From: Phycisphaerae bacterium
GTDB lineage: Bacteria; Planctomycetota; Phycisphaerae; UBA1845; Fen-1342
Length of the DNA: 64,000 nt
Assembly (NCBI GenBank): GCA_017999985.1
Contig: JAGNKU010000004.1
Location: forward strand, 62,001 to 126,000
Reading direction: 5' to 3'
Part shown: one piece after another, positions 32,538 through 41,726 of the stretch
Layout: every line of letters begins with the position of its first letter
Numbering within the stretch: position 1 is the stretch's first letter
Program-made: the position numbers and the translations under genes
Notes under the pieces: model-generated
What the model was told of the DNA's origin: nothing
The model's input: the letters and a program-made list of their open reading frames with translations, nothing else
Database searches by the model: none

Positions 32538-35429
32538 TCAGCCCAGGAACTCGACGGTGACGATGCGCTTGCCCGGCACGCGCACGCGCACCCAACCGCG
32601 CGCGTCCAGCGTCAGATCGCGCTCCGGCATCTCCTCCAGCGTCACTTGCCGCACGCGCCGCCAGCGCTGTCCCCGCTCGGCCGGCAGCGCGAACTCGGTC
32701 CGCACGCGCTCCATCGGCGAGCGCGACGCAGGCGGTCCGCTCCACCCATCGTTCAGGCGCAGCGTGGCCCGCACGGCCGTCGGACGCGGATTGAACACCC
32801 GCACGATCCAACCGGCGCCGCTTTCACTCTGTTTCACCGCGCTGACGTGCAGTCCCTCGGGTTCGACTTCAAGAAACGCCCGCGAGCGCGGCTGCGAACC
32901 GTGCTGCGTGGGTCCGATCTGCGCCGCGAGCACCGGCACGTTGAACCGCTCCGCGGCCGCCCAGACGCCGCCGCGCGCCCAGTCGCCGGCGTGCGGCGAA
33001 ACCGCGTAGCGGAATGTGTGCCGGCCGGGGCACTGTGCGCCGCGCGCCTGGTCCGGGTAGTCCGTGCGGTTCGGGACGAAGAACCGCAGCGCAAAGCAGC
33101 GCAGGAGGGTCAGGCTGAGCGTGCTCTCCGCGTCAGCGTGCGCTTCGTACGCCTTGAGCCCGTCGTTCAGGAGCGCCAACCCGGCCCGGCCATCGCTGAC
33201 GTCTATGAAGGCGTCCATTGGCTGCTCGGGTTGCGGCGGCTCATCGAATTGAGCCGCATCCGGGAGTGCCGTCGGGCGCGTGACGACGTCGAACGGACTC
33301 TGCACCTGCACGGTGTCGGTCCGCAAGCCAGTCGGGAACGACACGCGCAGGTAGTGATCCTCCGCGACGTTTTCGAGCTCGGTCACGATCTCAACCCATG
33401 GTTCCCCGCGACGGAGCGTGACCCGGTTGACGATCGGATACGGCACGCGCGTCGCGCTGCGGGCCCGTCCGTCGGGCGTGAGTCTAGCCGGCAGCTCCCA
33501 CGGCAGCTCGACGCGAAACGTCGTCTCCAGCGGGCCGTCGTGCACAAGCGTCACGACGGCGCGCACGTCACGGGTCGTCAGCAGCGTATCTTCCGCCGGG
33601 GCCTCGTGCTGCCACGGATTTCCCGCCGCGCCGGAGTCCCGGAAGTACCCGAGGCCCGCGTAGTGCCGGCGGGTGCGCTTGTCCGCGATGTCCAGCGTAC
33701 CGTTGGCGTTGATCGTCACAGCCAGCAGGTCGTTTGCCATCGACTGCGGGCCGGTACGGAGCGACGCGTGGCGCGCCGGCCGGCGGCGCTGCGCGGGCCG
33801 CACGCGGAACGTGCGGTACCCCAGGCCGGGCAGTGCCGGCAGCAGCGCCCGCAGTTCCTGGCGCTGCACATTGAGAAACGTGAACACGTCGTGCGGGTTG
33901 TGCAGCCGCTCGGCAAAGGGCGCCGGCGGTCCGCAGCGCTGCACAGCAACGGGCCGCCCACGTTCATCGACCAGCTCGAAATCGGTCGACTTCCATTCGG
34001 CCGGTAGGTCCAGCACGAGCGGAACCACCGCGTCGCGCACCGACGGCAGCGGGTTGTAGGCCACCACGGCGACGTCTGTGGCGGGCCAGTCGCGCAGCTC
34101 AATCGCGCCGGCGATCTCGCGCAATGCCTGCTCCAGCACGCATTCCCCGATCTCACGCGCCTGCCGCGACCGATAGAGCATGTCGTCGTGCACCACGTCG
34201 CGCCCGCAGCCACCGATTGAATCATGACTGTGGTTTTCCAGCAGCCAGCGGCCCGCGCGGTCCAGGAACTCACGCGGGTAGGGCGCGCCCAGCAGCGCGG
34301 CGAACGCGGCCAGCGGCTCGGCGAGGGCAAAGAGCAACCGCTCCGTGTGGCAGTTGTCCTGCTTCAGGTATGTACGGGCCGAGATAATCCAGCCCAGCAG
34401 CGCGCTCGTGCTGCCGCGCGTGTAGGTGTGCCGCATTTCGCCGGTCACCACCGGCCAGTCTGCCCGCCTGTGCTGGCGCAGCCCGTCCTGAAACGCCGCC
34501 AGCGTACTGTGGTAGACGTCGGCCGTGCGGCGCAGCGCGCGGGCGGAATCCGCGATCAGGCGCACCTCGCGCACATCCGGGCAGGACAGGTCATGCCCGG
34601 CGGACCAGAGCCGGTGCGGCGTGCTCCAGTCGGCATCCTGCTCGCGGAGCGCCTGGCGCGCCGCGCGCGGCATGACGCGCGCGTCGTACCGATGCGGCGG
34701 ATGCGCGAGTTGGTACTCGAATTCGGCGTGCGCCGCATCGGCAAGTCGAAACGGTGCCCCGCCGTGCGACCACGGGCGTTCGAAATCGTTCAGTGCGTCC
34801 AACGGCACGCCCCAATACGCCGGCCGCTGGAGTACATACCAGGCGTTGTAGCGCGGCCGCGCGCCCAGCCGCGACGCGATGAGCTCGCTGCCGTCGGGCC
34901 CGCGCCAAATGAACTCGGCCCGCGGCGCGACCAGCGTATTGACGCCCCGGTAAAACATCATCACGTCGATGCCGAAGCCGCGGTAGAGCTGCGGCATCTG
35001 TGAGATCTGACCCCAGGAGAACGGCGAGTACCCGGTCTTGGCGACGGCGCCATAGCGCCGTGCGATCCGGTGTCCGAGCAGCAGATTGCGGATGAGTGAT
35101 TCACCCGAGACGCAGAACTCGTCCGGCAGGCAGAACCATGGTCCGACGATCAGACGACCTTGCCTGACGTGACGGCGCAGGCGCTCCTCCTGCGCGGGGC
35201 GAATGTCCAGGTAGTCCAGCAACGGCAGCGTCTGCGAATCCAGGTGGAACGACTCGTAGCGCGGCTCCCGCTCAAGAATGTCCAGCAGCATGTCCATCAG
35301 GTAGACGAGCATGTGCCGCGTGCGTTGCGCCGAGTGCTTCCACTCTCGATCCCAGTGCGTGTTGGAAACGAAGTGGCACTGAATGCGCTCCTGTGCTGCC
35401 CGGCGCTGTGCTGCTGCCCGCTTGGTCAT
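32538..35429 (-). CDS. GH38 family alpha-mannosidase
   Basis: A 963-residue cytoplasmic glycoside hydrolase with no signal peptide. The start is placed at the ATG at 35429 (MTKRAAAQRRAAQER), 16 residues before the family hallmark SNTHWDREWKH. The zinc and nucleophile region follows (GPWFCLPDEFCVSGESLIRN, YSPFSWGQISQMP, FYRGVNT), then the C-terminal catalytic His-Asp block (ENHSHDSIGGCGRDVVHDD). From about residue 480 a long beta-sandwich part is typical of GH38. Retaining hydrolysis of alpha-mannosides, from glycans or mannosyl-glycerate-like compounds, is the family activity. The gene is followed by a small ORF and preceded, 22 nt away on the same strand, by a HAD phosphatase gene, suggesting a mannoside breakdown operon. 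Confidence 0.93.
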   Translation of the reverse strand: MTKRAAAQRRAAQERIQCHFVSNTHWDREWKHSAQRTRHMLVYLMDMLLDILEREPRYESFHLDSQTLPLLDYLDIRPAQEERLRRHVRQGRLIVGPWFCLPDEFCVSGESLIRNLLLGHRIARRYGAVAKTGYSPFSWGQISQMPQLYRGFGIDVMMFYRGVNTLVAPRAEFIWRGPDGSELIASRLGARPRYNAWYVLQRPAYWGVPLDALNDFERPWSHGGAPFRLADAAHAEFEYQLAHPPHRYDARVMPRAARQALREQDADWSTPHRLWSAGHDLSCPDVREVRLIADSARALRRTADVYHSTLAAFQDGLRQHRRADWPVVTGEMRHTYTRGSTSALLGWIISARTYLKQDNCHTERLLFALAEPLAAFAALLGAPYPREFLDRAGRWLLENHSHDSIGGCGRDVVHDDMLYRSRQAREIGECVLEQALREIAGAIELRDWPATDVAVVAYNPLPSVRDAVVPLVLDLPAEWKSTDFELVDERGRPVAVQRCGPPAPFAERLHNPHDVFTFLNVQRQELRALLPALPGLGYRTFRVRPAQRRRPARHASLRTGPQSMANDLLAVTINANGTLDIADKRTRRHYAGLGYFRDSGAAGNPWQHEAPAEDTLLTTRDVRAVVTLVHDGPLETTFRVELPWELPARLTPDGRARSATRVPYPIVNRVTLRRGEPWVEIVTELENVAEDHYLRVSFPTGLRTDTVQVQSPFDVVTRPTALPDAAQFDEPPQPEQPMDAFIDVSDGRAGLALLNDGLKAYEAHADAESTLSLTLLRCFALRFFVPNRTDYPDQARGAQCPGRHTFRYAVSPHAGDWARGGVWAAAERFNVPVLAAQIGPTQHGSQPRSRAFLEVEPEGLHVSAVKQSESGAGWIVRVFNPRPTAVRATLRLNDGWSGPPASRSPMERVRTEFALPAERGQRWRRVRQVTLEEMPERDLTLDARGWVRVRVPGKRIVTVEFLG

Positions 35430-35451
35430 CGCCGCAAGTCCCCTTGCCCCG

Positions 35452-36438
35452 TCACTCGATCTGCCGGAGCACGGCCTCAAAGCTCGTGCAATACGCCGCA
35501 CACAGCTCGCGCGTGCCGCTCTCGATGATGTTCCCACCGGCCATGCCGAGTGGCGCGAAACCGGCCAGTCGCACAGCGCACACACCCGCGCCGCTGTCCT
35601 CCAGCCCTATTACCGTGGCGCGCTCCTCGAACGGAATGCCCAGCCCCACCCGGCACGCCTCGGCGTAGAGCCACGGGTGCGGCTTGGGCGAGAGCTCGCC
35701 TAACGTACCCACTTCGCCCGCGCGCAGTGCATGGCCGGCCGTGATGATCGCGTCATAGAACGCACGCGGATCGCCGAGATCCAGCGTGCGAAACGCCGAC
35801 ACGATCTCCGGCCACGCCTTCTCGTACAACCCCGAGGTCACCAGCGCGATGCGCACGCCGCGGGCCTTCAGCCGCAGCAGAAAATCCTTGAGTCCCGGCG
35901 CGGGCGCGAAGGCGTCCGCGCGGCCGCGCCCCGCCAGAACCTCGGCCAGTTCACGCCGCGTATGCTCGAAGTAGAAACGCCGGGCCTCTTCCACGGTCCT
36001 GTCCGGGCAGTACTTGCGAATTCCGTACTCCAGGTGCTCGGAGACACTATGCCCGGAGACACATGGTACATCCTCGTCTGCGAGCTCAAACTTCGGCTCG
36101 CCGCGCAGGCTGGCGAGCGAGAGCTGGATCATCCAGATCCAGAAGTGCTCGCTGTGGACGCTGGTGCCGTCCAGGTCCATGAGCACGGCCCGCACCGGCT
36201 TGCGGACAGTGACGGGGTGCACCGGGTAGTACGCAGGATAGCCGAGCTGCGATTTCACATACGCCAGCGCGTGGTCAGCCCAGGCGATGAACTCGACCTT
36301 GTGGTCGCCCGTCGCCGTGATCGACACCACGCCGTCGTGACCGACACGGTGCACGCCATCGGAGGCCGCCGCGAGCGGCACGCAGCCTGAGCAATCCGAG
36401 ATGGGGCCGAGCGCAGGGATATCGACGAGTACGCCCAT
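35452..36438 (-). CDS. HAD-superfamily phosphatase/phosphomutase-like hydrolase
   Basis: A 328-residue protein whose N-terminal ~85 residues are a small extra domain with no assignment (VSITATGDHKVEFIAWADHA). From residue ~88 it is a HAD hydrolase: motif I LMDLDGTSVHSE (nucleophile Asp and acid Asp), cap helices, motif II ALVTSGLYEK, motif III LSPKPHPWLY (Lys), motif IV GLEDSGAGV. The cap type and order resemble beta-phosphoglucomutase-like subfamily I enzymes. It probably acts on a sugar phosphate. Transcribed just ahead of the GH38 mannosidase, it may dephosphorylate or isomerise a mannose-derived product. The N-terminal extension is unusual for the family. The start is the ATG at 36438 with AGGAA upstream. 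Confidence 0.82.
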   Translation of the reverse strand: MGVLVDIPALGPISDCSGCVPLAAASDGVHRVGHDGVVSITATGDHKVEFIAWADHALAYVKSQLGYPAYYPVHPVTVRKPVRAVLMDLDGTSVHSEHFWIWMIQLSLASLRGEPKFELADEDVPCVSGHSVSEHLEYGIRKYCPDRTVEEARRFYFEHTRRELAEVLAGRGRADAFAPAPGLKDFLLRLKARGVRIALVTSGLYEKAWPEIVSAFRTLDLGDPRAFYDAIITAGHALRAGEVGTLGELSPKPHPWLYAEACRVGLGIPFEERATVIGLEDSGAGVCAVRLAGFAPLGMAGGNIIESGTRELCAAYCTSFEAVLRQIE

Positions 36439-36515
36439 CCATCCGTTCCTGGCCCGTGCGGTGGGCCGCTGCCCCGGGGATCATCGCGACCGGCGCGGTG
36501 CTGTCAAGACTTGCC

Positions 36516-36538
36516 CGCCGAGGCTCCACTTGTATAGT
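36516..36538 (+). promoter_or_regulatory. Promoter giving a leaderless transcript
   Basis: TTGCCC, a 16-bp spacer and TATAGT (36533-36538) precede the GTG start codon at 36545 by only 6 nt. Transcription would therefore begin at or next to the GTG, and there is no ribosome-binding site. Confidence 0.55.
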
Positions 36539-36544
36539 GCCCGC

Positions 36545-37990
36545 GTGGCCGACACGTCAACTTCATTGCCGGCAAGCACGCTTGGGCGACGCGCGCACGC
36601 GCTCGACGCGCTCCGCGGCTTCGCGATTCTCACCATGGCGCTGTCGGGCATGCTGCACGCCTACGACCTCCCGGCCTGGATGTATCACGCGCAGCGCCCG
36701 CCGCCGAACTACGCTTTCGACCCGGCCTTGCCGGGACTGACCTGGGTCGACCTGGTGTTTCCGTTCTTCCTGTTCTCGATGGGGGCGGCGATGCCGCTGG
36801 CGCTGACCAGCCGGATCGCGCGCGGCGCCCGCGGGTGGCAACTTGCGGCGTATGCCGTGCGGCGTGGGTTGCTGCTCCTCGCGTTCGCCGTATATGTCGA
36901 TCACATCGTGCCCTGGAAGTTCGAGGTGGCTGGACAAGTCTCGACGGGCCGCTGGCTGTGGTCGCTGCTGGCGTTCGCCCTGCTATTCCCTGCCTTGGCG
37001 CGGCTGCCGGGCCATTGGCCCACGTGGCGCGTGTGGGCGGCGCGCCTCGTCGGCTGGGGCGGAGCAAGCGCGCTGCTGGCGACAGTTCATTATCCGAACG
37101 GCACCGGCTTCTCGCTGGAGCACACCGACATCATCATCGTGGTGCTTGCCCACACGGCGACCGCCGGCATGCTGCTCTGGCTGATTTCGCGCGACAACCT
37201 GCCGCTGCGGCTGGGTTTCATGCTGGTCGTACTGACGATCATTCTTGGTGCCGGCCCGCCGGGCTGGCTGCATGAGGTCTGGCACGTGCGCTCGCCACAG
37301 CGGTCCTTGCTGCTCGCGGGCTACCTGAAGTACCTGCTGATCGTCCTGCCGGGGACGATTGCCGGCGATGGATTGCTGGAGTGGCAGCGCGGATCAATGC
37401 ACGGTTCTCGCCCGGGCTGGAGCCGGCCGCGCTACCTGGCGCTGCTCGCGCTGACGCCGGCGCTATGCGTGCTGGTCTGCGCGGGATTGCAGGCGCGCTG
37501 GCTGCCCGGGACGACGTTTGCATCGTTCGCCCTGCTCGCGGCCGGCGCCGGGCTCGTCGCTGGGCCGCGCACGGACCTGGAAACGCTGCTGCGTCGGCTC
37601 TACGGCTGGGGTGCGTTGTGGCTGGTGCTCGGCTTGCTGGTCGAGCCGTTTGAGGGTGGGATCAGGAAGGATCACGCGACGATCAGCTACTACTTCGTGA
37701 CCAGCGGGTTGGCCGTGCTTTCGTTGATGATCTTCCTGGTCTTGATTGATCGCTTCGGGCGCGGTCGTTGGCTATGGCTGCTGATCGCCAGCGGGCAGAA
37801 CCCGATGGTGGCGTACGTCGGCATACGCAACCTGGTGCCGCCGGTACTGGGCCTGCTGATGATCGAGCGCACCGTCTCGCGGTGGCCGTTGACGGCGTGG
37901 CTGGGCTTTGGCTGGGCCTGCCTCAAGACGGGCCTCGTTGCGGCGGCGGCAAGCGTGTGCACGCGGTTCAAGATCGTGTGGCGGACCTGA
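36545..37990 (+). CDS. HGSNAT/DUF5009-like multi-spanning acyltransferase
   Basis: A 481-residue membrane protein of the group related to heparan-alpha-glucosaminide N-acetyltransferase. The opening RRAHALDALRGFAILTMALSG, then GLTWVDLVFPFFLFSMGAAM, are the family's first two membrane segments, with the conserved DALRG and WVDLVFPxFLF motifs. A further nine or so hydrophobic segments follow, and GSGKN-like ASGQNPMVAYVG lies near residue 415. It may transfer acetyl groups across the membrane to sugars. The GTG at 36545 sits 6 nt after a -10 element, pointing to leaderless translation. It diverges from the GH38-HAD operon, which also suggests glycan metabolism. Confidence 0.82.
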   Translation: MADTSTSLPASTLGRRAHALDALRGFAILTMALSGMLHAYDLPAWMYHAQRPPPNYAFDPALPGLTWVDLVFPFFLFSMGAAMPLALTSRIARGARGWQLAAYAVRRGLLLLAFAVYVDHIVPWKFEVAGQVSTGRWLWSLLAFALLFPALARLPGHWPTWRVWAARLVGWGGASALLATVHYPNGTGFSLEHTDIIIVVLAHTATAGMLLWLISRDNLPLRLGFMLVVLTIILGAGPPGWLHEVWHVRSPQRSLLLAGYLKYLLIVLPGTIAGDGLLEWQRGSMHGSRPGWSRPRYLALLALTPALCVLVCAGLQARWLPGTTFASFALLAAGAGLVAGPRTDLETLLRRLYGWGALWLVLGLLVEPFEGGIRKDHATISYYFVTSGLAVLSLMIFLVLIDRFGRGRWLWLLIASGQNPMVAYVGIRNLVPPVLGLLMIERTVSRWPLTAWLGFGWACLKTGLVAAAASVCTRFKIVWRT

Positions 37991-38108
37991 CCCGCGGGGT
38001 TCCGCCGCACGATCACCGTACCGGCGGCGCCGACCGCCGTCTGGCTGGCCCATATAATCGGTCCGGCCGCAGCGCGCTGGCGCCGTTGCCTGTTGATGAG
38101 GAACACGG

Positions 38109-39509
38109 ATGAGCACATTCCTGGATGCTGGCGCGATCGAATCCGTCCGGCTGGCCTGGGCACAACTGCCGCCCCGCTACTCGGTCGATGTGCTCGTGGC
38201 GGGCGGTGGACCCGCGGGCTGTGCCGCCGCGATCGCCGCCGCACGCGAAGGCGCCCGTACGCTCGTCGTCGAGCAGTTCGGCTGCCTGGGCGGCATGGGC
38301 ACCGTGGGACTGGTGCCGGCATTCTGCCCGTTCACAGATCGCCAGCAGACCATCACGCGCGGTGTCGGCTTCGAGATCCTGCAGGAGATGATGGCTGGCA
38401 TGCCGCATCTCGACCGCGACAACGTGGACTGGGTACCGATCGACGCCGAGCTGCTGAAGGTGATCTATGATCGCCGGGTGACTGACGCCGGAGCACAGGT
38501 ACTGTTCCTGACGCACTTCGTCGACACGGCGGCGGCGGACGGTCGCGTGACTTCCGTACTGGTCCACAACAAGTCGGGATTGCAGCGCGTCGCGGCGTCG
38601 GTGGTTGTCGATTGCACCGGCGATGCCGATCTCGCCGTCGCGGCCGGCGCCGCGTACGAAAAGGGCGACCCCCAAAGCGGCGAACTGCAGCCATGCACGC
38701 TGTGCTTCATACTGGCGGGGATCGACAACCAGCGGCTGCAGAAGTGGCTGTGGGCGGACAACGCGCGAAACTTGTTGCTGAAGGACGTGATCGCACAGGC
38801 CAAGGCGGCCGGCGACCTGCAGATCATGGAGGAAGGGGCGAATGTCGCGTACCAGTCGCCCAGCACGATCGGCCTGAACTTCAGCCATGTGTTCGAGGTC
38901 GATGCCACCGACGCCGAGCAGCTCTCCCGCGCGCACCTCGAGGGTCGCCGGCTGATTCGCCACCTCACCGACTTCATTCGCAAGTACTGCCCTGGTTGTG
39001 AACAGGCTTACCTCGTCCACAGCGGCAGCCAGATCGGCGTGCGTGAGACGCGGCGGATTGTCGGCGACTACGTGCTGACGTTGCACGATTACCTGGCGCG
39101 ACGCTCGTTTCCGGACGAGATCGCGCGCAACGCCTACTACATTGATATACACCTGTCGCGCAAGCAGTGGGAGCAGCAGCTCGGCCACGAGATCGACTGG
39201 GAGGCGCAGACGCACCGCTACGCACCGGGTGAATCGCACGGGATCCCGTATCGCTGCCTGATCCCGCGCGGCCTGCGGAACGTGCTGGTCGCGGGGCGCT
39301 GCATCAGCACGGATCGCGCGGTGCAGGGTTCGACGCGCACGATGCCAAACTGTCTCGCGATGGGCGAGGCCGCCGGCTGCGCGGCAGCGCTGGCCGCGCG
39401 CCAACACGGCGGCGATGTGCGCGGCGTGGATACCGGGGCGTTGCGGAAACGCCTGCGGGACCACGGCGCGTACCTGCCGGCTGTCGACCGCCCGCGCCGC
39501 CAGGCGTAA
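38109..39509 (+). CDS. FAD-dependent oxidoreductase (GGG-W-Y-E type)
   Basis: A 466-residue flavoprotein with no signal peptide. The N-terminal dinucleotide fold is VDVLVAGGGPAGCAAAIAAA with the following EQFGCLGGMGT, matching FAD-dependent oxidoreductases that planctomycetes have in large numbers near sugar-catabolic genes. VVVDCTGDADLAVAAGA and the final GRCISTDRAVQGSTR plus CLAMGEAAGCAAALA close the FAD site. The substrate is unknown; related enzymes oxidise sugars or sugar acids. GAGGAA lies 6 nt before the ATG. A TATAAT at 38053-38058 could be its -10, but I see no -35. It ends 5 bp from the convergent HyuA gene. Confidence 0.87.
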   Translation: MSTFLDAGAIESVRLAWAQLPPRYSVDVLVAGGGPAGCAAAIAAAREGARTLVVEQFGCLGGMGTVGLVPAFCPFTDRQQTITRGVGFEILQEMMAGMPHLDRDNVDWVPIDAELLKVIYDRRVTDAGAQVLFLTHFVDTAAADGRVTSVLVHNKSGLQRVAASVVVDCTGDADLAVAAGAAYEKGDPQSGELQPCTLCFILAGIDNQRLQKWLWADNARNLLLKDVIAQAKAAGDLQIMEEGANVAYQSPSTIGLNFSHVFEVDATDAEQLSRAHLEGRRLIRHLTDFIRKYCPGCEQAYLVHSGSQIGVRETRRIVGDYVLTLHDYLARRSFPDEIARNAYYIDIHLSRKQWEQQLGHEIDWEAQTHRYAPGESHGIPYRCLIPRGLRNVLVAGRCISTDRAVQGSTRTMPNCLAMGEAAGCAAALAARQHGGDVRGVDTGALRKRLRDHGAYLPAVDRPRRQA

Positions 39510-39514
39510 CCGCG

Positions 39515-41719
39515 TCAGCTCGTGCCCATGTCAACCAGCAGCGCGCAAGGCGTGGCCTGCGCCTGGCGTTGCAGCTCGATGCGCAGCACTTCCAGCACCT
39601 GCTGCATCTCCACCAGCCCGGACAGGTCGATGACGCGGTTGCTGAGCAGCACATAGCACCGCGGGATCGTCGCGCCCGCGTCGGAATAGCGCGTGTACGT
39701 CTCCGCGAAGTCCGCCAGATCACGCTCCGCCAGCGCCACCGTGCTGCCGCGGACGTCGGCGTGATTCGACGCCCAGCGGATGGTGCCCGCCTGATCCAGC
39801 ACGCGCACCGCCTGTCGCGCCTCCGGCAGGAACTTCCACAACCGATGCACGACGCGCCGGGCAGTCCAGATCTCAAAGCCACCGGCTTCGAGCACCCGTT
39901 GCGCGGGTTGCCCGTTTCCGCCAAGGCTGGCCGCGACCAATGCGCCGCGCTCGGCCAGACTCAGTTCGGCCCGGCGCAGCTCCTGCGCGCGAATCTCGGT
40001 CGCCCCCTCCGCCGTGGCCCGCAGCAGATTCCGCTTCGCATCGACCTCGACGAAGACCTCAACCGTCTCCGCGGCCGCGCCCATGCGCAGGACGCTCGTG
40101 AAGGCCTCTTCGCGGATGCGGCGGATGTCCTCTTCGTTCGGCTCGATCACGGTCCGCTCGACGGAATCACGCACCAGGGCCAAGGCAGCACCGATTGCAC
40201 TGATCACATCCGCGTTCTCGACCGTCTCGAACGGCAGCCCCATGACCCGGGCCACATAGGGCACGATGGCCGAGGCTCCACCGCCGCCGCCGATCAAACG
40301 CACTACGCCCGGATCCAGCTTGTAGTCGCGCAGCAGACCCTGAATGAGCACTGTGACCTTCCTGGCCGCGGTCCTCAGGATCGCGTCTGCCAGCGCAGTC
40401 CCATCCTTGAACTTCAGCATGTGGGCAAGCAGGTCGAACACGGGACGAATGCACTCCTGATGGCCCCGCGCCGGATCGCCTTCCGGAACGAGGCCCAGGT
40501 AGTTGCTCGCACAGGTCGGCGTGACCGCGGCTTCAATCAACTCGGCCTTGGGCAGCGTGTTCTCGTCGCCTGCGCGACACAAGAAGTCGCGCCGCGGACT
40601 CACACCCACCGTCAGAGCCCCGGAGCAATCCGTGGCCGGCCCCGGCGCCATGATGGATTCCGGCCGCGTCGGCAGAAAGCTCACATACGACAGACCCGCG
40701 ATGTGCGCACTCCGCGGCCCTACGTCCACGATGCAACCGTCCCGGTACTGCACCAGCGACCCGCCGGCCAGCCCCACCGTGCGCACATCCAGTGTGCTGA
40801 CATGCAGCTTCTGCCCGCCAATCTCCGCGCTGCGAATCTGGCAGCGCCCGTTCTTGATGACGCTGATGTCCGTGCTGGTACCACCCACTTCCAGGAAGAC
40901 GCCGTCGGACACGCGCGCGTAGAGCAGCGCCGCGGCGACGCCCGCGGCCGGACCGGAGAGCATCGTCAGGATCGGCCGGCGCCGCACCTCGGCGATGTCC
41001 ATCACGCCGCCGTCGCTGCGCATGATCATCAGGGGTGCCGTGATGCCCGCGGCGCGCACCGCCCGTTCCGTCAGCTCCGCCGTGTTGAGCATGCGCGGGA
41101 TCATGCTGGCGTTGATGACGGCCGTGCGCGTGCGCACGCCCAGCCCGTGCAGCCGACTGACGTGATGTGTCGCCGTCGCCGGCAGGCCGCGCCGCGCGGC
41201 CACAGCGCAAACCAGTTCCTCGTGGCGCGGATCGTCCACGCTGAAGGCCTCGGCGGCCACGATCACTTGCGCGCCCGCGCGGCACAACTCGTCCAGGGCC
41301 GCAGCAACCGTGGTTTCGCTGACGCGCTCGGAACGGATGAAGCGTTGGCTGATCGCCAGGTGCCGCCCGGGGGCCAGCGCGATCGACGGCAGCGCCGTCT
41401 GGCGGCGTGCCAGCCAGGCCCCCGCGCCGCCGCCCATCCCGACGATCCCGACCGGCGCCACATCGCCTTCGAGCAGCGCATTCGTCGCCTGCGTCGTCGA
41501 GTGCGCGATCAGCACGATCTCGTCCGGCGCAATCGCACATCGCCGCAGTATTTCCTGCAGGCTCTCCACCACGCCGCGCGCCACGCCCTCTGCGGCGGTG
41601 TGGGTCGTCGGGACCTTCGACCGTCCCACCAGCGCGAGCGTGGCGGCGTCGATTGCGACGGCATGGGTAAACGTGCCGCCCACGTCGATGCCGATCCGGA
41701 TCTTGCGCTGGCCGGCCAT
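39515..41719 (-). CDS. Hydantoinase/oxoprolinase family protein (HyuA-like)
   Basis: A 734-residue protein of the HyuA/acetone carboxylase-beta fold, an ASKHA-type ATPase that opens cyclic amide or hydantoin rings with ATP. The N-terminus has IGIDVGGTFTHAVAID (phosphate-binding loop), then HSTTQATNALLEGD, the central domain entry GGTSTDISVIKNGR, and GLAGGSLVQY. The C-terminal LIGGGGGASAIVPYVA is the second phosphate motif. There is no adjacent HyuB, so it may work alone or with a partner elsewhere. It is the last gene of the minus-strand operon GHL10, HELWH protein, transporter, HyuA (7-nt gap to the transporter). This suggests uptake and breakdown of a lactam, hydantoin or related amide. Confidence 0.88.
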   Translation of the reverse strand: MAGQRKIRIGIDVGGTFTHAVAIDAATLALVGRSKVPTTHTAAEGVARGVVESLQEILRRCAIAPDEIVLIAHSTTQATNALLEGDVAPVGIVGMGGGAGAWLARRQTALPSIALAPGRHLAISQRFIRSERVSETTVAAALDELCRAGAQVIVAAEAFSVDDPRHEELVCAVAARRGLPATATHHVSRLHGLGVRTRTAVINASMIPRMLNTAELTERAVRAAGITAPLMIMRSDGGVMDIAEVRRRPILTMLSGPAAGVAAALLYARVSDGVFLEVGGTSTDISVIKNGRCQIRSAEIGGQKLHVSTLDVRTVGLAGGSLVQYRDGCIVDVGPRSAHIAGLSYVSFLPTRPESIMAPGPATDCSGALTVGVSPRRDFLCRAGDENTLPKAELIEAAVTPTCASNYLGLVPEGDPARGHQECIRPVFDLLAHMLKFKDGTALADAILRTAARKVTVLIQGLLRDYKLDPGVVRLIGGGGGASAIVPYVARVMGLPFETVENADVISAIGAALALVRDSVERTVIEPNEEDIRRIREEAFTSVLRMGAAAETVEVFVEVDAKRNLLRATAEGATEIRAQELRRAELSLAERGALVAASLGGNGQPAQRVLEAGGFEIWTARRVVHRLWKFLPEARQAVRVLDQAGTIRWASNHADVRGSTVALAERDLADFAETYTRYSDAGATIPRCYVLLSNRVIDLSGLVEMQQVLEVLRIELQRQAQATPCALLVDMGTS

Positions 41720-41726
41720 GCGCGGC

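Noticed and set aside
32259-34007. 582-codon open frame opposite the GH38 gene
   Set aside because: Antisense shadow; the minus strand has clear alpha-mannosidase motifs over the same span.
38053-38058. TATAAT as a full promoter for the FAD oxidoreductase gene
   Set aside because: A perfect -10 hexamer, but no -35-like sequence at 16-18 bp; noted in the gene entry only.
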